From positions 158,419,065 through 158,483,064 of the forward strand of contig OZ020585.1 of the NCBI GenBank assembly GCA_963971535.1: DNA of 64,000 nt, in the 5' to 3' direction. Each line of letters begins with the position of its first letter. Position 1 is the first letter of the stretch. This document shows positions 20,807-30,058 of the stretch, in pieces. The notes beneath the pieces were generated by a model that was not told the DNA's origin, searched no databases, and was given only the letters and a program-made list of their open reading frames with translations. The stretch comes from Notolepis coatsorum. Its lineage: Eukaryota; Chordata; Actinopteri; Aulopiformes; Paralepididae. A program made the position numbers and the translations under genes.

Positions 20807-22350
20807 GCTACAGTATATTATGTAGATGTGCATGACATGGACTAAATTAGAGGTCCTAGATATGCAAAATAATATTGAGAATCACTGGCCTTAGACTATC
20901 TACTAACGTATTCTCGCTCTCTCTCTAGGTTCATGGCCACTAATGACTTCAGACCTTCAGAAGGACAGTATGCTGGATGAGGAAGGTCTTGGCCATGCTG
21001 CGATGGCTCCTAGAAGACAAGAACGGAGAGGTGCTGGACCTGGCTGTCAAATGGTTTGTAATGCTACAGTATATTATGTAGATGTGCATGACATGGACTA
21101 AATTAGAGGTCCTAGATATGCAAAATAATATTGAGAATCACTGGCCTTAGACTATCTACTAACGTATTCTCGCTCTCTCTCTAGGTTCATGGCCACTAAT
21201 GACTTCAGACCTTCAGAAGGACAGTATGCTGGATGAGGAAGGTCTTGGCCATGCTGCGATGGCTCCTAGAAGACAAGAACGGAGAGGTGCTGGACCTGGC
21301 TGTCAAATGGTTTGTAATGCTACAGTATATTATGTAGATGTGCATGACATGGACTAAATTAGAGGTCCTAGATATGCAAAATAATATTGAGAATCACTGG
21401 CCTTAGACTATCTACTAACGTATTCTCGCTCTCTCTCTAGGTTCATGGCCACTAATGACTTCAGACCTTCAGAAGGACAGTATGCTGGATGAGGAAGGTC
21501 TTGGCCATGCTGCGATGGCTCCTAGAAGACAAGAACGGAGAGGTGCTGGACCTGGCTGTCAAATGGTTTGTAATGCTACAGTATATTATGTAGATGTGCA
21601 TGACATGGACTAAATTAGATGTCCTAGATATGCAAAATAATATTGAGAATCACTGGCCTTAGACTATCTACTAACGTATTCTCGCTCTCTCTCTAGGTTC
21701 ATGGCCACTAATGACTTCAGACCTTCAGAAGGACAGTATGCTGGATGAGGAAGGTCTTGGCCATGCTGCGATGGCTCCTAGAAGACAAGAACGGAGAGGT
21801 GCTGGACCTGGCTGTCAAATGGTTTGTAATGCTACAGTATATTATGTAGATGTGCATGACATGGACTAAATTAGAGGTCCTAGATATGCAAAATAATATT
21901 GAGAATCACTGGCCTTAGACTATCTACTAACGTATTCTCGCTCTCTCTCTAGGTTCATGGCCACTAATGACTTCAGACCTTCAGAAGGACAGTATGCTGG
22001 ATGAGGAAGGTCTTGGCCATGCTGCGATGGCTCCTAGAAGACAAGAACGGAGAGGTGCTGGACCTGGCTGTCAAATGGTTTGTAATGCTACAGTATATTA
22101 TGTAGATGTGCATGACATGGACTAAATTAGAGGTCCTAGATATGCAAAATAATATTGAGAATCACTGGCCTTAGACTATCTACTAACGCATTCTCGCTCT
22201 CTCTCTAGGTTCATGGCCACTAATGACTTCAGACCTTCAGAAGGACAGTATGCTGGATGAGGAAGGTCTTGGCCATGCTGCGATGGCTCCTAGAGGACAA
22301 GAACGGAGGTGCAGGACCTGGCTGTCAAATGGTTTGTAATGCTACAGTAT
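20807..22350 (+). repeat. 256-bp tandem exon-intron array, units 2-7
   Basis: The exon start GTTCATGGCC occurs at 20929, 21185, 21441, 21697, 21953 and 22209, exactly 256 bp apart each time. Every unit carries the polypyrimidine tract CTCGCTCTCTCTCTAG, the 125-bp exon and the GTTTGT donor; the intron part (GTAGATGTGCATGACATGG, CTAACGTATTCTCG) is equally conserved. Only isolated substitutions differ (for example near 21619 and 22190). The last exon is slightly altered (GAGGACAAGAACGGAGGTGC). Unit 1 is at about 13535-13788, before the LTR element. Confidence 0.9.
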
Positions 22351-22369
22351 AAATTATTGTATTACATCA

Positions 22370-22800
22370 CGCTCACCATCAATGACTCCACCATCACCCC
22401 TCCCCCCTAGTCCGCAACCTCTGTGTCATCCTCGACCCCACCCTCTCATTTGACCCCGTGTCCGCTCCATTGTCAAAACTTCATATTTTCACCTCCGCAA
22501 CATTGCCAAAATCCGTCACTGCCTCTACCCCCTGCTGCTGAATCCCTCATACACGCCTTCATCTTTTCCCTCCTGGACTACTGTAACTCCCTCCTCACTG
22601 GCATCACCTCCCGCTCCCTCCATAAACTGCACATGGTCCAAAACTCAGTTGCCCGCCTCCTCACTAACACCCGGTCCCGCGAACACATCACTCCTGTCCT
22701 CCACTCCCTCCACTGGCTCCCGATCAAGGAACGCATTAACTTCAAAACACTACTCCTCACCTTCAAAGCCATCCATAGCCTGGCCTCACCCTGGTCTTAA
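22370..22800 (+). pseudogene. L2-like LINE reverse-transcriptase C-terminal fragment
   Basis: Frames broken by indels give VRNLCVILDPTLSFDP, then HAFIFSLLDYCNSLLTGI, SLHKLHMVQNSVARLL, SREHITPVLHSLHWLPI and FKTLLLTFKAIHSLA. These are the standard C-terminal blocks of L2-clade reverse transcriptases and align in order with the copy at 62287-63185. Confidence 0.8.
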
Positions 22801-22805
22801 ACTTT

Positions 22806-23690
22806 TTACACCAAGAGAACGGTGGGGAGAGAATATATACATATGATGGGGAGAGAATATATACATACAGTGGGGAGGAGACTGTACATTAGGAGGGGGT
22901 GGGTGGGAGAGAAATATACATATAATAGACAGTCTCCTCCCCACCGTATGTATATATTCTCTCCCCACCATATGTATATTTCTCTCCCACCCACCCACCC
23001 CCTCCTAATGTACAGTCTCCTCCCCACCGTATGTATATATTCTCTCCCCACCATATGTATATATTCTCTCCCCACCATATGTATATTTCTCTCCCACCCC
23101 CTCCTAATGTACAGTCTTCTCCCCACCGTATGTATATATTCTCTCCCCACCATATGTATATTTCTCTCCCACCCACCCACCCCCTCCTAATGTACAGTCT
23201 CCTCCCCACCGTATGTATATATTCTCTCCCCACCATATGTATATTCTCTCCCCACCATATGTATATTTCTCTCCCACCCCCTCGTAATGTACAGTCTCCT
23301 CCCCACCGTATGTATATATTCTCTCCCACCCCCTCCTAATGTACAGTCTCCTCCCCACCGTATGTATATATTCTCTCCCCACCATATGTATATTTCTCTC
23401 CCACCCCCTCCTAATATACAGTCTCCTCCCCACCGTATGTATATATTCTCTCCCCACCGTATGTATATTTCTCTCCCACCCACCCCCTCCTAATGTACAG
23501 TCTCCTCCCCACCGTATGTATATATTTTCTCCCACCCCCTCCTAATGTACAGTACAGTCTCCTCTCCACCGTATGTATATATTCTCTCCCCACCGTATGT
23601 ATATTTCTCTCCCACCCACCCCCTCCTAATGTACAGTCTCCTCCCCACCGTATGTATATTCTCTCCCCAACGTATGTATATATACCGCCA
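22806..23690. repeat. Satellite of about 75 bp with an orientation switch
   Basis: Units combine CACCCCCTCCTAATGTACAG, TCTCCTCCCCACCGTATGTA, TATATTCTCTCCCCACC and TATATTTCTCTCCC. The first 120 bp are in the opposite orientation, and the strand switches near 22925. A single related monomer lies inside the LINE 3' UTR at about 27185-27270, suggesting origin from LINE 3' UTR sequence. Long open frames here are repeat artefacts. Confidence 0.8.
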
Positions 23691-23929
23691 TCTTTCTCCC
23701 GGGTTGGTGTGATCACATGACTGACAAAGCCGTGCAGTGATAGGCCAGAAGTCAATTCGATTGCATCCAGGCTCGATTGCTTATCCTGTCTGGGTAGCCC
23801 GGATGATGGTTTTTTACATCGAATTTTATACACCGCAATTATGCATCGAATTTTTACATTGAATTTTATTATACATTAGAATTTTTTACATTGAATTTTT
23901 ATTTCACATAGGTAATTTCGGAGCAAAAA

Positions 23930-24470
23930 AATTCAGATACATGATTTTCAAAGTAATTATTTTCAATGCTATAAATTCGGTGTCTGAAAAAATTCAGATA
24001 CATTTTTCAAAGTAATTATTTTCAATGCTATAAATTCGGTGTCTGAAAAAATTCAGATACATGTTTTCAAAGTAATTATTTTCAATGCTATAAATCGGTG
24101 TCTGAAAAAATTCAGATACATGTTTTCAAAGTAATTATTTTCAATGCTATAAATTCGGTGTCTGAAAAAATTCAGATACATGTTTTCAAAGTAATTATTT
24201 TCAATGCTATAAATTCGGTGTCTGAAAAAATTCAGATACATGTTTTCAAAGTAATTATTTTCAATGCTATAAATTCGGTGTCTGATAAAATTCAAAAATC
24301 AGATACATGTTTTCAAAGTAATTATTTTCAATGCTATAAATTTGGTGTCTGAAAAAATTCAGATACATGTTTTCAAAGTAATTATTTTCAATGCTATAAA
24401 TTCAATTCAGATACATGTTTTCAAAGTAATTATTTTCAATGCTATAAATTCGGTGTCTGATCAAATTCAA
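23930..24470. repeat. Satellite of about 61 bp, AT-rich
   Basis: About nine units of ATTCAGATACATGTTTTCAA + AGTAATTATTTTCAATGCTA + TAAATTCGGTGTCTG. Sequence 23691-23930 holds degenerate AATTTTTACATTGAA words and nothing else recognised. Confidence 0.85.
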
Positions 24471-24646
24471 ATACTTCTGTCACTCATTTGCTTCCATACT
24501 GTGGCTCTTGTTGTATTTTGTTATCTTGCTTTCCTTCTCTCTCTTCTCTCTATCTCTCTCTTCTCTCTCTCTATCTCATCCTCTTCTCTTATGTCGTTGA
24601 ATTTGTGGTTCGTTCTTTTTATTTGCCTTTTTCACTTTTCGTGTAG

Positions 24647-24995
24647 GGCAGTGAGTGGAAGTCCCGTCCCCTCCACGTCGGGGACCAGCACGCCTCGCCG
24701 GGGCCGGCGACAGCTCCCCCAGACCCCCGCCACGCTACGCCCCCACGTCACTTATTCCCCCGTGGTCCGTAAGGCTATGCCCACGCCTCCCGGGGTGCCC
24801 CAGGGGCGCCTCTCGGCCCGGCCCCCTGGCGCTTTTCTCCGGAGCCCCCCCCTGCCGGCCCCCCGCCACCCCACCATGGCTCACCTCGTCAGGGTCGCCA
24901 CCCGCCACCTCGCTGGGGTGACGCAGGAGGAGGGGGGTCTCCATGGAGGGCGACGGTTGCTTCTACAACCAGGACTACGAGCCGCCCGCCTATGA
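24647..24995 (+). CDS. cacna1a: Voltage-gated calcium channel alpha-1A-like, terminal coding exon
   Basis: A pyrimidine-rich acceptor (CACTTTTCGTGTAG) precedes GGCAGTGAGTGG. Read as G/GCA GTG AGT, the exon encodes [16 protein letters not shown] followed by [24 protein letters not shown] and a Pro/Arg-rich tail to a stop at 24993-24995. This block is diagnostic of the cytoplasmic C-terminus of CACNA1A, the pore subunit of presynaptic P/Q-type channels. Human exon 47 begins at the same place, with alternative use of a GGCAG pentanucleotide; here two AGs five bases apart are preserved. Near 24935 a run of six Gs precedes a second protein-like frame ([20 protein letters not shown], stop at 25009-25011), so one indel may have changed the tail. 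A SINE-like repeat follows at once. No other channel exon is visible upstream in the window, so this may be an exon with a very long intron or a displaced fragment. Confidence 0.68.
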
Positions 24996-25004
24996 GCAGA
25001 GCCC

Positions 25005-25140
25005 CGCATAACATTGGGGTCTTGTGCTTGGCACTCCGAGCATGGCACTAACACTGTCACGGTTAGGAGTTTGATTCCTGCTGGGGCCACCCGTTGTGAA
25101 TGATGTATACAGTCATTCCAAAGCACTTTATGTCCTAGTA
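25005..25140 (+). mobile_element. SINE-like repeat adjoining the calcium-channel exon
   Basis: CATTGGGGTCTTGTGCTTGG, GAGCATGGCACTAACACTG, GGTTAGGAGTTTGATTCCTG (B-box-like) and GGGGCCACCC form a tRNA-like module that I recall as widespread in fish. Boundaries are approximate. Confidence 0.4.
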
Positions 25141-25848
25141 ATAGAGCTGTGCTATAGAGATGCTGTCATTCATTCATAACCAAACCAAAAGACATTTATA
25201 AACAACGTCTTACTAAATGCAGGCTTTCATTTACAACTGAATGGCCATATCACTCGTTTTTGTATTAATTCTCCTAAAAAATTTTGCTAAGCTAGACTAA
25301 CATGAAAGTTTAAGTGAAAGTACACACTTGAGTAAAAGTCAAAGTTTCTACTTTTAAATGTACTTAAGTAGTAAACAGTGAACTTTTTTTCTGACTGTCT
25401 ATATTCTTCTGCTAGCAGGTGTTTAATCAAAGATCCCCTGTGGGAGAAGCTGTTGCAGGGGAACAATGGGTTCATTTCATTGGAGGCTTTATCGTTGGGT
25501 TCAGAGAGGAGGATGTGATATTTTGTTAATAAATGTTTAAATATCTATTCAAGTTGTCATTTTTAACTGGAAAAAGTAGCATGTATGAGGGTAATTGTTA
25601 CTTTACTTGATATTTGAGCTTCACTGCAGAATGATGTATATTGTGTACATACACTGAGAATATATTTCAGTGAGGTAGGAGACAGCATGTAAACTTCTGA
25701 ATTTTTCAATGAGGGACATGCCAATACTGAATTGGTAAAGGGAAGGGTCCTTAAATATGTGGCATTGTATTACTAATCAACCATTTCCTACTGTATTTCC
25801 GGTAATGTACGGTCATAGGCAGATAGTGGAATAGCTCTGGCAGATGGG
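25141..25848. other. Unassigned sequence
   Basis: AT-rich. 25300-25380 contains GTAAAAGTCAAAGTTTCTAC and TACTTAAGTAG words resembling a common fish DNA-transposon end. No gene seen. Confidence 0.3.
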
Positions 25849-25953
25849 TACACAGTAAATTCCGCTGACTCAAACTGAGTACATTTCACTCAAACTGAGT
25901 AAAATTTCTTTACTCAGTTTGAGTCAAATCTACTCTGCGTAATTTACTGTGTA
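25849..25953. mobile_element. Short MITE with TACACAGTAAAT ends
   Basis: 105 bp, near-palindromic: TACACAGTAAATTCCGC at the left, GCGTAATTTACTGTGTA at the right, with CTCAAACTGAGT and ACTCAGTTTGAG inside. TA at both ends fits a Tc1/mariner-type TA target duplication. Confidence 0.55.
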
Positions 25954-25964
25954 GTACCAGTATT

Positions 25965-26280
25965 GCATTGGCAGTGTCGGCTAGGCTTCGGGCAACCAAA
26001 CCTGGCCCAGCGTGTGTGGGTCGCATCTGGGCTGCTTTAGGCAACCGGACGTTCACCGCTTCCGGCAACCCCGGACATGGCCCAGTGTACTCGGGCCGGA
26101 ATCGGCCAGTCAGTCATTGCCGCCTACTGGGCCGATCCGGACATTCACCGCTTCCGGCAACCCCGGACCTGGCCCAGTGTACTCGGGCCGGAATCGGCCA
26201 GTCAGTCATTGCCGCCTACTTGGCCGACTCTGGCAGCCGGACTTGGGCCGACTAATTTCTTCCGGCCTGCCGGATACAGG
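25965..26280. repeat. 92-bp GC-rich minisatellite, about 2.5 units
   Basis: TTCACCGCTTCCGGCAACCC recurs at 26052 and 26144; units contain CGGGCCGGAATCGGCCAGTC. Open frames here reflect composition. Confidence 0.7.
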
Positions 26281-26486
26281 CCATTAATGGGCCGGAACTT
26301 TTTGGCCACCTGGGATATGTGTGCCGTATCACAAACTGCCTTCTGTCAGATTTTCCCCCTCGATGCAAAGGAAGACAAGCTCATCCCTGAACATTACATT
26401 ACCTTGAATTATCAAACAGGGGGTGCTTGGGAGTGCTGCAGTATTCACATCAGCAGCAGTGGCACAGGTCTGCAACAAAGTAACAC

Positions 26487-27910
26487 CAGTGATGCCACAG
26501 ATTACTTGTAAAAGTAATCCGATTACTGATTACTGATTACTCCTTTAAAAAGTAATCTTAGTTACTTTACTGATTACTTGATTATCAGAGTAACTTAGTT
26601 ACTTTGAAAGTAACTAGGTTACGAAGTCGTCGTCCCTGCTGCTGCCACAACATAAGAATGACAAAAAAAATTTAGTAAAATGTACTCAGTTTGAGTAAAA
26701 TGTACTAATAGGGCAGGTAGGCCTATCTTGCTATCTATAGATCTATAGATTTCACAAAAGATAAATGGTCAATAACACCACATGTAGGCTGATATGTAGC
26801 CTACCTTTGAGGCCTGCCCCATTCAGATATGGTTCTACGTTATTATTATTTATTATTGTGTGAATGAATGAATGAATGAATGAATGAATGAATGAATGAA
26901 TGAATGAATGAATGAATGAATGAAAACTTTATTTAACAGATTGCAGAATGGGTACAATACAGTACGGCTCAATACACACAATTGTTAAGGGGATGCAGAC
27001 CAGAGAAAGACGTTTGTCTTGTTTCCATCAGGGTCCCCCATTTTCAATTCATATAGACATTTATGACATACACAACATACATGACATTTATGGCATAGGG
27101 ACATATAGGTATTTAGTACTGATACATTTGTGACATAAGCGGTATTCAAATATACAGTACTGTTACCCCTAGATCCTGACAGAGTATATACATATGATGG
27201 GGAGGGGACTGTACATTAGGAGGGGGTGGGTGGGTGGGAGGGAAATATATACGGCGGGGAGAGAATATATACTGCAGTGTTGTCAGTGTGCTACTGACAA
27301 CCTACATACTGCAGTATGGTGTTCCATGTTCATGAATTATAGTGCAATGCAAAAGATGTTTAACTCAAAGGTGGAACATACTGTTTGGCTGGTGGTGCAG
27401 CTCCGAGTCCTGTAGAAGTCGACGGTCGTGCTGTGCTGTATATTCCATATGCGGTAGACAGTATTTTGTTTCCTCCGCAAAGTGAATGTTTTTTTCACCC
27501 GGCTTAACAAACGTTAAGTAGACTAGTGAACTTCCAGTGCAAGAAAGCGTTACGAATACGAGCGCGAGCTTCTCCCTGCTAGCGCGCAGTTTAGGTCAGC
27601 CTGAAAATAACAATAACAGCCGCGCCCACCAGCATGGCTCAACACGCCAGGTTGCGTGCTGTGACGTCACTCCCCAATACAAGGAAAAGCTTTCCAAACA
27701 TATATTTGACTGTCGAAAACGAAAGAAAATACTGCATTCCGCCTGCATTATGATGAGATAGTAACGAAATAGTAATGCACAGCCACTTGGACAAGTAACT
27801 GCAATCAGATTACTGGCTTGTAAAGATTAACGCGTTAGATTACTATTTTCGGGGAAAAGTAATCAGATTACAATAACGCGTTACTTAGTAACGCGTTAGT
27901 GGCATCACTG
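26487..27910. mobile_element. Non-autonomous hAT element, 1.4 kb, with nested insertions
   Basis: The ends CAGTGATGCCAC and GTGGCATCACTG are exact inverted repeats. A perfect 8-bp target duplication AGTAACAC flanks the element (26479-26486 and 27911-27918), diagnostic of the hAT superfamily. Subterminal regions are rich in GTAATC/GATTAC words and GTAACGCG. No transposase remains. A LINE 3' end is inserted at 26862-27270. About 27490-27760 is CpG-rich with no clear gene. Confidence 0.85.
26862..27270 (-). mobile_element. L2/CR1-group LINE 3' end, copy with TGAA tail and satellite monomer
   Basis: Minus orientation: about 15 TTCA tail repeats (26862-26922 on the + strand as TGAA), then the common 3' module to about 27050, then 3' UTR. 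At 27185-27270 the UTR contains CTGTACATTAGGAGGGGGTG, the same monomer found amplified at 22806-23690. Confidence 0.7.
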
Positions 27911-28002
27911 AGTAACACACAATAGCAGATTTAACATTATGAAAGGATGAAGATAAGCTAATCCATGCACTACAGCTCACCACACATCAGCTCATCCCAT
28001 TT

Positions 28003-28137
28003 GGAGCAACTTGGGGGTTAAGTGTCTTGCTCAAGGACACTTCCGACATGTGGACAGTCAGAGCCAGGATTCGAACCTCCAACCCTACGGTCGATGAACG
28101 ACCATCTCTACCAACTGAGCTTCAGTCGCCCCTAATG
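28003..28137 (-). mobile_element. tRNA-derived SINE, copy 2
   Basis: On the minus strand: tRNA-like head with A-box-like TAGCTCAGTTGG-type sequence, B box GGTTCGAATCC (as GGATTCGAACC on +), then GTGTCCTTGAGCAAGACAC. It lies just downstream of the gene exon at 28187-28563. Confidence 0.7.
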
Positions 28138-28186
28138 TAATCACTCGCATTTCAAATATTTTAATATTTAAATAAATAAAACGTAC

Positions 28187-28563
28187 ATCAACTTCAAGCA
28201 GTAGTTTCTCCGTAGGCTCCTTGAAGTACACTATAAGGAGCAGGACGATGCAGGCACCGATCTCCGAAACCTCTGGATCATATCTGGCCAGAACATCCCT
28301 GATCTTCGTGTTGTCCAGTATCTGGCAGAACTGCAGGATGGTCCGTCCTCGATGACACAAGGCATCTTTGATCTTTTGAAGGACATCGGTGTCTGTCAGG
28401 AGGCCAAAGTGGGAGAAAAGCCCCATCTGAGAGAAGAGAAAAGGCCATTCTTCTTTGACCTCCACCATCGTTGGTGCAGTCATTTTGTTCAAGTAACGCT
28501 GCAGGATGACGTAGGTCCTCTCCATCAAAAGTTCTGCTCTCGCTGTCCCACCCATCCCTTCCT
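28187..28563 (-). CDS. Uncharacterised fish protein, internal exon
   Basis: On the minus strand, acceptor GTCTGTACACAG, then about 125 open codons to a GTACGT donor (28186). Blocks GGTARAELLMERTYVILQRY, EEWPFLFSQMGLFSHFGLLT, RGRTILQFCQIL and VLLLIVYFKEPTEKLLLEVD resemble uncharacterised, sometimes SAMD3-like, teleost proteins in which an ERTYA(I/L)(Q/R)R...WP.LF motif is conserved. No catalytic motif is visible; function unknown. Splices in phase from the exon at 28754-28845, giving IYSEEGMGG. The next exon was not found before the hAT element, so the gene may be truncated. Confidence 0.55.
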
Positions 28564-28753
28564 CTGTGTACAGACATACAAACCAAGTAACAACAATTAG
28601 ATTTGATGTTGCCACATCTGGGAAATTGAGTGGCAAACCTTTAATTGTATGCTCTCTCATCATTACTCATTCTGAATATTAAGGTGGCCTTTTTGCTTAA
28701 AGTGGGGTGTTTATTCAGGTGTCAATTCACCAAAAGTAAAGTAGATTGCATGC

Positions 28754-28845
28754 CTGAGTAGATGTTCCGCAGATCCCTTTTCAAAGCCGCCATGGTTTCC
28801 TCTGTCTCCCCGTCCGGTAAGTCTGCTGGGCCCCACCTCACACAC
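28754..28845 (-). CDS. Uncharacterised fish protein, preceding exon (GC donor)
   Basis: On the minus strand, acceptor CCTATCCCTAG, then CVRWGPADLPDGETEETMA and ALKRDLRNIYS. The predicted end, CAG/GCATGC, gives the right phase for the next exon but has GC instead of GT at the donor: either a rare GC-AG intron or a decayed site. Without splicing, the frame would stop a few codons later. Confidence 0.45.
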
Positions 28846-28892
28846 CTAGGGATAGGAAGGAATCATAAGTTAACTCAATACTATTGGGGGAA

Positions 28893-29198
28893 ATTATTAG
28901 GGCTGACCCCTATTAGTCGATTAATCGGTCGAAAGGAGCCGTAGTCGACTGCCAACCTCTTAGTGGAATACATAAAAAAAAATATATATATAATATATAT
29001 ATTTTTTTATCATTCTTTCCAAAAGAAAAGAGGCCTCTAACGCTAATGGCACGCATACCAGAGGCTAACTGCCTACGAAAACAGGCACAGAGGCACTGAA
29101 AGAGGATTTCACCCATCTAATGAACACACTAGACTAGACAAATATCAAGATGTATCCATCAGTGGACCAATTGCATGCTTTTGCAGAGGACAAACACT
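28893..29198. mobile_element. hAT MITE fragment (relative of 49207-49616)
   Basis: Begins TTAGGGCTGACCCCTATTAG and shares CGAAAGGA, GTCGACTGCCAACCTCTTAG, GCCTCTGTGCC (as complement) and GATGTATCCATCAGTGGACC with the complete element at 49207-49616, in opposite orientation. It breaks off at the tandem repeat at 29199 and has an AT-rich insert near 28970-29035. Confidence 0.65.
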
Positions 29199-29562
29199 AT
29201 GGCATTGGACATTATGCATTAAGGCATTAGCACTATGGCATTTGACATTATGCATTAAGGCATTAGCACTATGGCATTGGACATTATGCATTAAGCACTA
29301 TGGCATTGGAAATTATGCATGATTAAGGCATTAAGCACTATGACATTGGACATTATGCATTAAGATATTAAACACTATGGCATTGGACATTATGCATTAA
29401 GGCATTAGCACTATGGCATTTGACATTATGCATTAAGGCATTAGCACTATGGCATTGGACATTATGCATTAAGCACTATGGCATTGGAAATTATGCATTA
29501 AGGCATTAAGCACTGACTGGCATGTGGCATTGGGCATTATGCATTAAGCACTATGGCACTCT
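29199..29562. repeat. Tandem repeat of about 36 bp
   Basis: About ten units of GGCATTGGACATTATGCATT + AAGGCATTAGCACTAT with small deletions. Confidence 0.85.
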
Positions 29563-29700
29563 GATTGATTGAAAACTTTATTAACAGATTGTAGAATGGG
29601 TACAATACAGTATGGCTCAATACACACAATTGTTAAGGGGATGCAGACCAGAGAAAGACTTTCGTCTTGTTTACATCACGGTCCCCCATTTTCAATTCAT
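29563..29700 (-). mobile_element. L2/CR1-group LINE 3' end, copy
   Basis: Minus-oriented common 3' module (GATTGATTGAAAACTTTATT through CCCCCATTTTCAATTCATA). Confidence 0.7.
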
Positions 29701-29817
29701 AATGGCAACCCCCATATCAAATCCAGCCAATTCATGCGACAGTTCAGCTCAGGGCAGAGAGAAAGACCCTGTTTCTGATGCAAGACATGTTTTCATGTAC
29801 AAAAACAGAGTGATAAA

Positions 29818-30002
29818 TGTTGTGTATGGACGTACCACGCTGTTACGTGGTGACGTCATTGGAGCTGACGCTGCGCGTGCACTCCAGAGTTTGCAGACTG
29901 AGAGCAAGCGGCGTGCTGAAGCACGAGAACAGAAGATACAATAAAAGACTATTGTTTAAATACTGAGTCGTTCTTAAATGAAGGGATACTAAATATCTAA
30001 CA
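29818..30002 (+). repeat. Left LTR of the gypsy element
   Basis: 185 bp, TGTTGTG...TCTAACA; contains GTGACGTCATTGG (CRE-like) and AATAAAAGAC (polyadenylation-like). Confidence 0.93.
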
Positions 30003-30058
30003 ATGGCGACGAGGATAAACTCCGAAGAGTAGAGTTATCACGGCATTGAGAAGAGAAC

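Noticed and set aside
22786..23840. Several overlapping 60-146-codon frames
   Set aside because: Periodic satellite; frames persist because of repetition, with no splice or start context.
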